Below are positions 21,904-32,699 of a stretch of DNA of 64,000 bases, piece after piece. Numbering within the stretch: the first letter of the stretch is position 1; the number at the start of each line of letters is the position of its first letter. The notes beneath the pieces are model-generated. The model had not been told where the DNA came from. It was given only the letters and a program-made list of their open reading frames with translations, and made no database searches. Position numbers and translations under genes: made by a program. The stretch comes from Lindgomyces ingoldianus. Lineage: Eukaryota; Ascomycota; Dothideomycetes; Pleosporales; Lindgomycetaceae. The stretch covers positions 234,949-298,948 of the forward strand of contig NW_022985186.1 of assembly GCF_010093535.1 (NCBI RefSeq), in the 5' to 3' direction.

Positions 21904-23861
21904 TTTGACGATAAGTGGGACTATGCCCCCGATACCGAGTCAGCGGAACGATTATTCGCGGATCCCATCTTCCGAGCCGGACTACCACGAAAAAGTGAGG
22001 ATTCTAAGCTTTGCAACAGATGCGGCAGCCTACGACTATGGCTTCCGACTTGCACTTTTTCGGATTCACTAACAGGTCTGAGTGAAAAATCGAATTACTG
22101 CAATCTTTGCAACCTCCTGTTGCACCATGTGGATGGATTTGGCTCTAGAACATCCGGTAACGTTCAGTTCTTTCGGATTGGTTCCTTTTTGACCTCCAAT
22201 AACGCACCACAGCAGCCAATTGTTTCCCTTTATACTTTGCCAGGCAAGTGTGCGCCATGCAAATCCAGCACACATAGAGGCACTAAGAGTGGTTCTTCTA
22301 GGTCTTCAGCTTGAAGCACGTTCACCTAATATTCAGATTGGCTTGCCGCAGTTTCCTGGTGCAGGAAGTATATCGCATATCAAGCTGCTCACCGAGTGGA
22401 TTCGTAGCTGCGACGAAACTCACAAATGCTTGCCCAGAACAGACTCCTTCCTTCCAACTCGGGTAATTGATGTCGGCAGTAAAGACTCTCCCAATGTTCG
22501 GCTGTTCTGCGACACGCAAGACCGACCTGGAAAGTACCTAGCGCTGTCGCATCGCTGGGGATCACCTACACAAAACAAGAAATTTTGCACTGAAAAGGAT
22601 AATCTCAAGAAACATGAGGAGGGCATACGTATCGCCGATTTACCGAAAACATTCCGCGACGCGATACACGTGACCCGAAATCTTGGTGTTCAGTATCTCT
22701 GGATTGATTCACTCTGCATTATTCAAAATGATGAAAAGGACTGGGAAGCAGAGTCGAAACTTATGGAGCAAGTATTCAGCTCAGCATATGCTACGATTGC
22801 CGCTAGCTGTGCCAATGGAACGGATGATGGCTTCCTCAAGTCTCGAACAGAGCGGCGGTGCGTGACAATGACTAATAACGCTTCCGGTTCGAAGTTCTAC
22901 CTATGCAACGCCATAGATGATTTTCACAATCATGTGGACCAAGGAGAGTTGAACAAGAGAGGATGGGTATTGCAAGAGAGAGCCTTGTCGCGCCGAACCA
23001 TCTACTTCACCGAGAAGCAAACTTACTGGGAGTGCGGAGAAGGTGTGCGATGTGAGACACTAACTAAGATGAAAAAGTAAGTATAAATCTATATATAACT
23101 ACGACGCAGAGCCTAGCTTCTCCAATGTCGGGCGGCTAATATCTGGCAGTGCAAGAGCATCCTTCCTAGGAGACGCGAACTTCCCTCATTCCGTCGACGA
23201 CTATGTCAAAGGAAAGAAAATCAAGCTTTGGCAAGGCCTATACGAACATTATTCGAATTTAGCCCTCTCTTTCAAGGTTGATAGGCCTGTTGCCATTAGG
23301 GGCCTGGAAAAGCGACTTATACGTACCCTGGCAACGGTGGGCGGATACGGTGTTTTCGACTTATTTCGTCATCGCAGTCTTCTATGGCAGCGATCGGGCG
23401 ATAAACTGGCTCGAATATCATTCCTGAAGGATCGTCACGACTCCATCCCTTCATGGTCGTGGATGGCATACGACGGTGGGATCAAGTACATGGATGTTCC
23501 TTTTGGAAAAGTAGTCTGGAATGAAGATGTCTCCTCGCCTTTCAAGGCAGGAAATCTCGATTCAGGAGCAGAAGGAAGGCTACCCCTCGATATTGAAGCG
23601 CCGATTTGCGGGCTGAATGAGGATGCAAATCGTCATTTAATTCTTGACGAACCTGGCTGTAACTTAACCAAGCCGCTCAAGTGCGTGATTATTGGATCAA
23701 ACCAGGACTCAGAGCAGGATAAGAATCGTGTACATTACGTCTTGGTTGTCACACTTGTCTTTCGGGGTCTCACTAGGATCTATGAAAGAGTTGGCGTTGG
23801 CATACTGAACAGCGAGCAAATTGTGCAGGCCGAAGTTGGGGAAACGGTTCACATCAGATAG
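21904..23861 (+). CDS. HET-domain protein (5' end unresolved)
   Basis: Coding blocks 21904-22243, 22302-23076 and 23150-23861 join in frame. The first junction uses a GC..AG intron (58 nt, donor G/GCAAGT, branch-like CACTAAG). The second is a 73-nt GTAAGT..CAG intron. The product is at least ~608 aa. The N-terminal part has two Cys pairs (CNRC, CNLC), as is common ahead of HET domains. The HET domain itself (~160-310) shows YLALSHRWG, LPKTFRDAI, GVQYLWIDSLCIIQND and a later IAASC. After it come RGWVLQERALSRR and the conserved PSWSWMAYDGGI. HET domains trigger vegetative incompatibility and cell death in fungi; no partner domain (NACHT, patatin) is fused here. No ATG lies in the first block, so an upstream exon or a 5' lesion is likely. 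Confidence 0.82.
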
Positions 23862-24569
23862 TTGGTATCACTTATTTTTCCTTACTATAATGGCTATGAA
23901 ACGTGACACTCGTGATGTAGAGCTTAACTGCATTTTCAAACTCTTATAAGAGACATGCTTTATTGTTGTAGTTCTAGGTATATAGGCGCAAGGTTAATAA
24001 CTGTATCTAGTACTATATTAACTATATTTGCAAAACTACATTCCTACTAGCTATATATATAGCCTTTTATAAATCTATTATAAAGAAGAATATCTATATA
24101 GGCTTTTAAAATACTAGCTTACGTTTATTTAATCTAAATATAGTACTATTACACTCTGTAGTTATTAGGAATTTAAAACTAGGTCTAAAGGCATTATAAT
24201 AGCTTACCTAGTTCTATTATTAAATTAATTATTCAGGTTGCTAAAGACGCAAAGGTAATACTCTATTCTAGAGTATTATTTTCTAATTTTAGCTTTAAAA
24301 AGCTAATAAAGCAGCTATGAAGTATAGAAAGCGTAAAAGGAGGTAGATTTAAAATAACAGTATCTTAATAATACTAGAAGTCAAGGCTATAATTGCCTAG
24401 AAAGATGTAGATAGGTAGATTAAAAGTAAGATATATTACAGTAGAGCAGGGGTAGGTATAAGCCGGAAGGCTTTGGCACGCTATAGACGCTATAAGGAAC
24501 AAGGACATAATTCACGTACATATAAGAAAGATACAGCAAATACTAATTAAGCTTAGATAAGTGCTATAC
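23862..24569. other. RIP-degraded repeat DNA downstream of the HET gene
   Basis: AT-rich, stop-dense sequence begins about 50 bp after the HET stop codon. A less altered patch at ~24390-24540 may be a transposon fragment, but no class can be named. No gene is seen. Confidence 0.45.
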
Positions 24570-24853
24570 TGTCACGGTCAGGCTTGGCGTTGGCTGCTTG
24601 CGGCCATATCGGACTAGAATGGACAAAGAGCGATCAGAAGGATGCAGCGAGGCATTGAAGGATGCAGCAAAGCATAAAACAAAGCAGTAGCGTGTATATA
24701 AGCAGTACCAAATCTCTGCTTTAGAGGGCAGCGATTCGTCGAAGTCATTTACCTAGATTATAACTATTCAAGGTCTGAATAAACTACGTTGGATAAGAGC
24801 AGCTCAGCCTGTCTTTAGTACATTGCACATCTATTATTTCAAGGCGTTGTTAA
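24570..24853 (+). mobile_element. Possible LTR fragment with adjacent primer-binding-like site
   Basis: Starts TGTCACGGTCAGG, contains a TATA-like GTATATAAGCAG near 24690 and a GAATAAA signal near 24777, and is followed by GGTATCGGGCTG at 24854. That sequence resembles the primer-binding site next to the left LTR of copia-type elements. There is no second copy in the window and no clear TSD; the 3' boundary (no clean CA) is uncertain. Reported as a candidate only. Confidence 0.35.
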
Positions 24854-26640
24854 GGTATCGGGCTGAAGATACGTAAAAGGTTGGTTGGGTGGCCAACTTT
24901 CTAAGAATCTACGTTAGCGAAAACTTATCTCAGGTGCTTAGCAGACTGTGCAGAGAAGCTTAGTGTTGTGTCTTCTTCTCTTTCCCTATTTTCTTTCACC
25001 AACCCATGCTTAGCTATATTAGCGACTAGAGTTGTTATTAATAACTAACCTAATTAATTAAATTAACTTATTTTACAAGCAAAGAGGTCTATATAAGTAA
25101 ATAGTCTACTGTAACAAGATTTCAGCACTTAATGCTTTAATTTATACTATGTCTACTAATTAACATTTAATATACTAATAAAAAAAGTTTTATACTTTTA
25201 GCTTTTTATATAATTTAAAAAAAGTTATTTTTAAAGTATTTAACTTACTATAGTAATTTATAAAGTTTTTAAAACTATAGTTTTTTAAAAACTTAATAGT
25301 AAACTTTTATAATATAATTATAAAGCTAGTTAACTTATAAAAATTAGTTACTATAGTTAAAGTATATACTTAACTTAAATTAATAAAGATTTTTTTTCTT
25401 TAAGGTATAAAAAATATATTTAATAAACTATAAAGCTATTATAGTCTAAGCTAAGTTAAAACATGTTAGTGTAACGCGAAACAAAGTTAGCGGTACAGCG
25501 CTCTCTAAGTTTGTTCCAGGGGTGCAGGAGAGAAGAGAGCCGAGTACCAACACTTTTCCGCTAAGTGCAACTCCATGTAAAAGCCTCTACTTATCGCTCC
25601 AAGGAAGCCCAGTCTTGGTTCTAAACCAGTGCTAGGAACTAGACCTAGACAAAGATTTATCCTTAGACTTATAGTTAGACCTAGATACTGTAACGATTCT
25701 TATGAATCGTTCCATCTCGGGTTGCCCGGAACCTATCCGAAGGGTCCCCGTATCAGCCCCGACCCTGACTCGACCTGGCCCCGACCCTGCCCTGCCCCCT
25801 GCTGTTACCCCTATTCCCCCAAGTATTTAGTCGCACCTCTCTCCTGTAGCTAGCTTGATAGTTTTCTGATATCCTTTCGTACGAGGCCTATAGGTGTCAA
25901 TGGTATTCCTAGGTCATTGAGTCCCCACGCACTCCCATATGCCTCTGAGTGGATTCCTACCGCATTCGGATCCATGTCTTGCCTGCGCCGCTACAGATAC
26001 TAAGGTGGATACAGATACTAAGCTATACACTAGTAAGCCTAACAGTTCTGGCTAGGGAAGCTAAAAAAGCCACAATGCTTGAAAGCGGACCAACCTAGCC
26101 TCTACTAAAGGAAATCATGCTGGAAGTGTTGTGAACGCTATTCGAGAGGGGGCAAATGGCAAGAGATGAGATTAAACGAATCCGGCAGAAGGACCCGGAG
26201 GATTCTACCCAACTGCTCCACTGGCTTCAAGTACAATGGAACGACATAACGCCAAAAACTCCCTTGGTGACGCTAACCGAGATCATATCCACGAATACTT
26301 GGGCGCCCATGGACGGAAATCTGAGGGGCGGTCTCGATATGATGGCGGTCTCATGCAGAGTTGTCAACAAACAAAATTGACTCCAGGGTTTGATTTGTTT
26401 GAGGCCAATTTGGGTTAGTTAACTGCCTGTATAGGATTAACCCCTACCTCACTGGGCAAGCGGCACCCTCAAGAGTGAATTGTTTTCTTTTGTTGACATC
26501 TCTGCTTCAACCGTACTATCAAGTATCCCGGCACCCATCCGAACCTGTAAGAGGACCGTACACCCTCTTCCAAAGCTTGTTCTACCCTTCCTATCGCTCC
26601 ATCTTTACCCTTCACGTGATCAATCGTCACCGTGACTTGT
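24854..26640. other. Decayed repeat DNA with GC-richer patches, no gene seen
   Basis: 25000-25480 is RIP-like AT-rich sequence. 25480-25990 is GC-richer with short Pro-rich frames and no recognisable protein. 26000-26640 holds a 74-codon ATG frame (26156-26380) without a recognisable domain. I found no terminal repeats to delimit elements. A small unknown gene at 26156 cannot be excluded but is not supported. Confidence 0.4.
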
Positions 26641-26860
26641 TGCAAATTGGTGTTGCGTGACCATGCAGGTATGTGAAAAGCTAAAGTGTAGTGTTCTAGT
26701 CTCAGTGCTTTGCTCCTAAGTATTTATTTACATCTATTGCAGTAAAGGCAGTAGGAGCTACAGTAAAGGTCGTAGGGGCTATAGTAAAGGTCGTAGGAGC
26801 TGTCGTAGTAAAGCAGTAGGAGCCGCTATGGCTCCAGGGAAGGAAGGCTTCCATATCAGG
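26641..26860 (+). repeat. Dispersed repeat, copy B
   Basis: A divergent copy of the repeat at 12367 and 27199. It shares CATGCAGGTATG, AGTATTTATTTACATCTA, and a run of ~18-bp units of the type GTAGGAGCTATAGTAAAG, here expanded compared with the other copies, then the CCAGGGAAGGAAGGCTTC block. The similarity ends at TATCAGG; the following ~240 bp (26861-27100) are GC-rich and specific to this copy. Confidence 0.6.
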
Positions 26861-27198
26861 TGTTACGACGGTCTGTTTGACAGGGAACACCGCCGGAGCC
26901 GACCCTGCGAGAGAAGGACGGACTGACGATCGCGTGACTTGGCCGGATCAGGTGATGTGCTCGCAGGCCTGCCTGATACATGGCAAGGCTCGCTGGTGTT
27001 TGGGCGCCAAGAAGTGCGGCGGGCGCCAACGAGCACTCCACGGTATATAGATTCGGCCTCCCTGGACCGGGTCGTAGTTATAACGTAGCTTACATGGCAC
27101 AACCTAGGTAGGGCAATCTACTTTGGCACCCTTCTTGTATTGAAGCCCCAGACCATTCTCTTACTCCATCATCTACTGAGAGCACGGAAGCATAACAG

Positions 27199-27431
27199 GA
27201 TGTGTTGCACATAGAGAGGTTGTGTGAGCATGCAGCTATGTAAGAAGATGATGAAGTGAAGTGTATTGAGTATTGTATTGTTTTCAACATTTAAGTGCTC
27301 TGCTCCAGAGTATTTATATACATCTACGACGGCAGGGGCAGTGAGGGCCATAGTGAAGGTAGCAGGAGCTATAGTAAGAGCAGTAGGGGCTGTTGTGGCA
27401 CAGGGAAGGAAGATTTCTGTATCAGGAATGC
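27199..27431 (+). repeat. Dispersed repeat, copy C, upstream of the RNase H gene
   Basis: About 230 bp matching copy A closely (GCATGCAGCTATG through CACAGGGAAGGAAGATTTCT and AGGAATGCGACA). It ends about 310 bp before the RNase H start codon, so it may contribute to that gene's upstream region. The ~18-bp internal units are present in fewer copies than in copy B. Confidence 0.65.
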
Positions 27432-27744
27432 GACAGGACGCTCCTGCTACCCGGTCGGAACAAACTACGTATCGACTCTCTTATACTCTCCCTACCCTTC
27501 CCCCTTTCTCTGACCATAGTCACCGCAATCAGCACTCGGGCAACCGAAAGTGTCAGGTGAGGAATGCGTCACTTAGTGTGCTAGCAGGGATAAAAGCCAA
27601 GCGGTCTCAGGAGACTGGCGAGCTAACTAAATAGGGAATCTTACGTACGCATTGGCATCCGAAATCAATCAACCCCTTCCACCACAACCAACATCGTCTC
27701 TTTCATCATCCTCCCCCAACCGGCAACCTCTTCCTTAGGCCGCA

Positions 27745-28701
27745 ATGGCGATTTTGCCTGGATTTCCGCTTCTTCCCGACAGCGATGACGACGAGAATGT
27801 TGTTGAACTACCGAGCGGGCAACTCGTTTGCTGCCGACACGCTCTTGTTGTCTGCGGTAAATGCTGTGTTGATTTCAGCTTCATGACAGAGGGTGACACA
27901 GACGACGACTACGACGATGAATCCCAACCTGATCAGGAGTCAAACGACGAGGAGGATCCCATGGATCTGGACGCTGACGCAGAATCTCCTCAAGCACCTC
28001 TCACGGGACAAATGTTGGACAGTTTATTGGGCCAGCCAAGGAAGCGAGGAACTGGCCGTGTCCTGCCTACGAAATTCACCCCTCCGACACCTACCACCAC
28101 TCCATTGGCCTTGTTCCACGGGGTCAACACATATTTTTACTTTGCTCGCTACGTCCATCGCGAAGACAGTTCCAAAGGCCTAATCTTCACCGACGGTGCT
28201 TGTCTGGATAACGGAAAGTCGAACCCCCGTGCCGGATGGGGCTTCGTAGCGGGCCCTCCCGAGCTCATTGGAACCTATTCTTGTGGTAATGTCCAAGGCC
28301 GCCTCGAAAGCAAAGGTCCCTTTGGAGACGACGGCGCTCAAACTAGTAATCGAGCGGAGCTCCGCGCTGTTTGCGCTGCGCTTGGATTCCGACACTGGCC
28401 CGGTGAGGGATTCAAGACGTTGGTATTTGCCACGGATTCGGAGTATGTGGTTGAGGGGGCTACGAAGTGGGTTCAGGGGTGGTTGAAGAATGGATGGAAG
28501 ACCGCAAAGGGGGGGTCGGTGAAGAATAAGGACCTGTGGGAGATGCTGCTTGGTCAGGTGGAGAGGTTTGCAGATTATGGGATGAAGATTGAGTTTTGGA
28601 GGATTGGGCGTGAGTTGAATACTGTGGCTGATAAGTTGGCGAAGGAAGGCGCTGCGATTGAAGATGCACCCAAGGACTACAGCCCAGTTGTGGGCATTTG
28701 A
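27745..28701 (+). CDS. RNase H-domain protein with N-terminal Cys/His cluster
   Basis: A single exon of 318 aa with ATG at 27745. The C-terminal half (~145-295) is an RNase HI fold with the catalytic acids in the expected motifs: FTDGAC (Asp150), SNRAELRAV (Glu205), ATDSEYV (Asp231) and ELNTVADKLAKEGA (Asp286). It should cleave the RNA strand of RNA-DNA hybrids. Ahead of it are a Cys/His cluster, VCCRHALVVCGKCCVDF (29-45), which could bind zinc, and a very acidic stretch (~47-80). The usual hybrid-binding domain of eukaryotic RNase H1 is not apparent, and no mitochondrial presequence is obvious. Composition is normal and catalytic residues intact, so this is a host gene rather than a retrotransposon relic. 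The long minus-strand frame across it is a shadow. Confidence 0.88.
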   Translation: MAILPGFPLLPDSDDDENVVELPSGQLVCCRHALVVCGKCCVDFSFMTEGDTDDDYDDESQPDQESNDEEDPMDLDADAESPQAPLTGQMLDSLLGQPRKRGTGRVLPTKFTPPTPTTTPLALFHGVNTYFYFARYVHREDSSKGLIFTDGACLDNGKSNPRAGWGFVAGPPELIGTYSCGNVQGRLESKGPFGDDGAQTSNRAELRAVCAALGFRHWPGEGFKTLVFATDSEYVVEGATKWVQGWLKNGWKTAKGGSVKNKDLWEMLLGQVERFADYGMKIEFWRIGRELNTVADKLAKEGAAIEDAPKDYSPVVGI

Positions 28702-29051
28702 TGTCGCACATGCTACCGTACCCATGCTCTGCACTATATACACTCATTAAGACTAACTCCTCTGCCGTACACTATATAGTCGGCTCGGAGCTCTTCGGAC
28801 CTTACAGACCTTACAACACACTCGTTTTGTACACATAGTTTGGCTCTCGCCCAGGTGGCCTCGCCTCTCTCTCAAACCCCCGACTGCCCTTCGCGAGAGT
28901 TGTGAGGCAGGAGTAGGGGTCTACTAGCTGCTCACTGAGGTTGTACGCTTTCTTATAAGACACGTTATACTATATTTTTTTACTGTCTCTATTTCATAGA
29001 GGGCCGGGGATCGGCATAAATATATAGCTTACTACTTTGCCACAGCAAAGA
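28702..29051. other. 3' flank of the RNase H gene, no gene seen
   Basis: Normal-composition DNA with several TATATA stretches; it should hold the RNase H terminator. No coding frame of interest. Confidence 0.4.
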
Positions 29052-29161
29052 ATCGCGTAAGGGAGCACAGGGATCCTGTGCTCGGAACTCATGCGGGAGC
29101 GGGGGATCCAGTGTCGCGTAAAGGAGCACGGGATCTTCATGCAGAAGCGCGGGATTCCGTG
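29052..29161 (+). repeat. Two degenerate ~50-60-bp direct repeats with a hairpin
   Basis: Two tandem units begin with CGCGTAAGGGAGCAC (29052) and CGCGTAAAGGAGCACG (29114); each ends with GGGATCC or GGGATTCC followed by a GTGT-type motif. The first unit contains a perfect 8-bp stem, AGCACAGG-GAT-CCTGTGCT. The function is unknown; this may be a relic of a small repeat. Confidence 0.5.
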
Positions 29162-29658
29162 TTTGGGGCTTATACTTAGACGTGCAGCCCGAAACACTTG
29201 GCGCCCGAGCTCCCACTATCTGGGCAGGCTCTCTCAGAGCTTCTCGTAGGTAATGGACTAGCTCCTCATTGCGCTCTGATCGACTTTGCGACACAAAGCT
29301 TACCCCAGACTAAACAATAAGATGTCCACACGTGCAGAATTCCGCGTTAACATTTTGCCACTTGAGTCTAGCCAGCGGCAGACGAACGTCTTAATCGTGC
29401 TAGCAGGGAGGACAGTCGACCTGCTCTAACTCTGACCTTGTTGAAGTGCGTACAAAAAAACCAGCTGCCGCAACAACTCACGGGATGGAACGTCACAATA
29501 AGGACTCCCTCTTCCTCACTTGCTGTCCATCTCGCCACCCGCATATTCCTCCGAACCCATGCACACCCTAATACCCATCGCTCCCCCCCATCTCCATCAT
29601 TGCGACTATAGATTACACAAACACATGGCTGGCCGACGTCTGCGCTGCGGGCGGCGAT

Positions 29659-30290
29659 TTGGAGCCACCTCCCAAACCCGAAATCCCTGCTGAGTATTTG
29701 CAGAAGCCGCAAAGGCGCCCCGCACCCGAGGCTTACCTCGCCTCACCTAGCCTCTCCACCTCCCTTCACATGCACACCGAAACGACAACGTGCTGCGCTC
29801 TCCGAGATTGGTTCACCGAATCAAAAGCGACAGCGAGCCCTCAATGCAGTAGCGCACGTAATGTCACAGAACTCGAGGTCGCCAACGAGGAAGTCGAGCG
29901 GCAGACTGGAACGCAGCCTCTGGTAGACCCTAATTCCACGCCACGGCTGACTCGTCGGGGAGCGGGTAGCTCCTCTAGCACTGCCAAGCCGAGACCTGCA
30001 CACGCAGTAGGTCAGCCCCAGTGCTGACGCCCAGCGCATCCGAGAAGCAAGCAGACGGTGACACAGAGCTTAAGTCAGCCCATGAATCAACGAAGCACCT
30101 CCACAAACCGAGCTGGAACAAGCTTGTGCACAGCCAGACGCTGAAGCAAGCCGTGCTCAGACGCCCTGAGTTCTCGTACTACAACATCACCACTGCGCGC
30201 GTCATCAAGGAGCTTGTGCCAAGCAACAAATACAGTGAGCTTTCAAAGGGCAAGATGATCAACTTCGCTGTTACCCTTAGCCCCCGCTAA
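29659..30290 (+). CDS. Doubtful small gene, Ser/Pro-rich then basic
   Basis: Two frames may be joined by a short intron. The first block (to ~30007) is Pro/Ser/Thr-rich. The second, from ~30049, encodes KPSWNKLVHSQTLKQAVLRR and RVIKELVPSNKYSELSKGK and ends at 30290. A GTAGGT donor at 30008 and an AAG acceptor at 30048 (41 nt, with CTGAC between) would join them in frame. There is no ATG at the beginning of the first block, and no family is recognised. It could be the 3' end of a host gene, a transposon-derived frame, or noncoding DNA with chance frames. Confidence 0.3.
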
Positions 30291-30661
30291 TCCATACGGC
30301 CAACATCACCCACCGCCTCACTGCTTCTCCTCAAAAACTCTAGCGTACCTGCAACCCCTCTAATTCCTCTTCCCTCTTCTACAAACCCATTATTCTTAGT
30401 ATCAAGACAAAATCCCCTGATGGCGGTAGTGAACATAGCAAGGTGCGGCTATCCGTTTGGGCAATGGCCTACTTCAACTGCAGTGCCAGCCCATCCGATG
30501 ATGATGATGTCTTTATTACGCCCGGCTCTAGCCTAGAGGGCACTAGTGCGTTATTACCTAAGCGCTTCCTTAGTAATAGCTTAACTCCTTATAGCCCTTA
30601 CATGCCTCCTGCTCTGCTATCTAGCGTAGTTGTTACATATCCTCTTAATTATAATTTATAG
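30291..30661. other. Border of the nested-transposon block
   Basis: Composition drifts from normal to AT-rich across this stretch. A plus-strand frame with ATG near 30464 (MAYFNCSASPSDDDDVF) ends at 30661, exactly where strongly RIP-altered sequence begins. It may be the N-terminus of a host gene cut by the transposons or part of another element. Confidence 0.35.
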
Positions 30662-31009
30662 TAAGTGTTTTTAAAGTCTCTTTTTTAAGTGTTTAAAGTC
30701 TTTTTATTAGTAAGTAAAGTAAAGCCTACTGTTATATAAAGTTAGTATTAAGTAATTTTTTTTTACTATTATTTTTATAGTTCTAGGTTTTTATCTTCTT
30801 TCTTGCTCTAGGCAGCCTATTGCTATTGTGTGCCTAACTATTATCTTTACTATGTTAATGTCTAGTAACTATTCTGCTAGGTCTACTAGTGCCTTTTTTT
30901 TAAAAAAGAAAAAAAGGTTTTCTTTTTTAGTCTTTATTTACTAAAGCATTTATATTTAAAGTGTGTCTTATTTTTAGCATTAAAAAAAAAGTGCTAAATA
31001 GTTTCTTTT

Positions 31010-31327
31010 TGTCACGATTGTGCACAAGTAAGGTTATAGAGCTTCACGGAGGTCTAGTTTAATTACTATGTAAGGTATCATAGTAGGTACAAGACGTTGT
31101 GTAAGGAATAGGAAGGTTTAGAAGGAAATTAGTAATTAAATACTTAGCTTAAAAGTCTAAGCACTTTAAGTATAAATTAAGCCTATTCTAGGTTTAGTTA
31201 GTGTTAAAGCAGTTTATGCTTAAGTTTATGTCTATGTTATGTTATATTTATATTAGACGTGCACTAATAATACTCTAGTATACGTCTAATATAGTTATGT
31301 CTAGAATCTAAGAAGGATACTGTAACA
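31010..31327 (-). repeat. LTR of the outer gypsy element (318 bp)
   Basis: Begins TGTCACGATTGTGC and ends GATACTGTAACA. It pairs with 44106-44423; differences are mostly C/T and G/A, as RIP would give. Confidence 0.9.
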
Positions 31328-31330
31328 GTA

Positions 31331-31344
31331 CTCTCCCTCTTATT
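31331..31344 (-). other. Polypurine tract of the outer gypsy element
   Basis: On the minus strand the purine run AATAAGAGGGAGAG directly precedes the LTR at 31327, the expected plus-strand priming site, and so fixes the element's direction. Confidence 0.6.
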
Positions 31345-32083
31345 AAAAAAGGAATTCTTTACATTAGTAGTTCTAGCATTAGGTTATCTTTATTAGAGTA
31401 CAGGTTTAGTTTAGATAGGTATTAGACGTAAAATTAGGTTACTATAGAGTTTTTTTATAAGGCTTTTATAAGTTTCTACAACAGTTTGTTGTATCTAGTC
31501 TATTTTATAAAGTATTTATAGATATGTTTCTTTTTATTAAACTAGATCTATTTAATGTTTTTTATAATATATTCTAGTTTATTATTTATAATAATAGGTT
31601 TAGGTGGCAGGTTTAGCTGTCTAAGTAGATAGTTAGATTTAAAGGCTACTTAGCGCAGCAATAATACATAGAACACAGGGTGTATTTTTATGCTGTTAGG
31701 TAGGATTAATTAGTAAGCGTGTAATAAGACTATATAAGCTACTATAAAGGGGCTAAGGTTTTTCTAATTAAGTTTTTTTAATTATTAGTTTATTTAAATA
31801 TTTCTAGCATCTAGCTAGACCTTCTTGCTAGCTGCATACACAAAAGTAGGAGTTTAAAATTAGTTTATGTACTCTTGTTAAAAAGCTTAAGCCTATGTAA
31901 GCTTTTTATAAATATATTTAGATATATTTTAGATCTTATTAATAAGTTTATTTATATTTATTACTTATATAAATTAATAAGTTAGTTAGGGGGTATTTAA
32001 AAGTAGTTTAAATTTTATTTAGAGGTAGTATTTATAGTTTACTAAGAATAGAGATACTTATGTTAATTTAAATGTTATGTTAT

Positions 32084-32699
32084 TGTTACAGTCTACAGTT
32101 AGACTAGCGTAACTCTACTAGGAGTGCTCCACAAACTAGCTGGATTAGGGCAGGGCTCGCTTATAGACTAATCAGAGGTCACAGAGCCCGCGCAGCTGCC
32201 CGCAGTAACAGAAGAATGCATTATCTAATAGGAGGGCAGGACGTAAGTCCTAAACAAGCTTGGCAAGTTTAGACAAGTTAGAACAAGCTAGTAGTAGGAC
32301 TAATTCTAGTAGCTTGCTAGAACGCGCTTAAACTTGTCTTAGCACACCTAGCACATGTATATAGTTCCTATATTAAATAACTTTTAGAAGGTGTGTTTAA
32401 TATTTAGTTTATTCTTTACATAAACTAAGTAGCATTTAGCTTTCTAAAGAGCTGTAATACTATTTATATATCTTACACTATATATACCTCTAATTCTGTC
32501 TAACAGGACTATTTAACCCTAGCCTCTCTACTGCTGCACATAAGGCAAACCACAATCTAGTCACTCTACCTCCCTCTAATAGCCTAATAGCCTGTACGTA
32601 GGACTGTACACCCTACTAGTTGGCCCCTACTACCTGTCCTACTCCTCCTCTAGGAATATTATAAAACCTAAGTGCTTCTTTAAAGCAAGAATTATAACA
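32084..32699 (+). repeat. Left LTR of the inner gypsy element (616 bp)
   Basis: Starts TGTTACAGTCTACAG and ends AGAATTATAACA. It aligns end to end with 39215-39830 without a length difference. Confidence 0.9.

Noticed and set aside
28180..28743. Long minus-strand frame over the RNase H gene
   Set aside because: Antisense shadow of a gene with intact catalytic motifs; no domain of its own.
29659..30290. Confident gene call for the Ser/Pro-rich frames
   Set aside because: No start codon and a short, weakly supported intron; kept only as a low-confidence entry.
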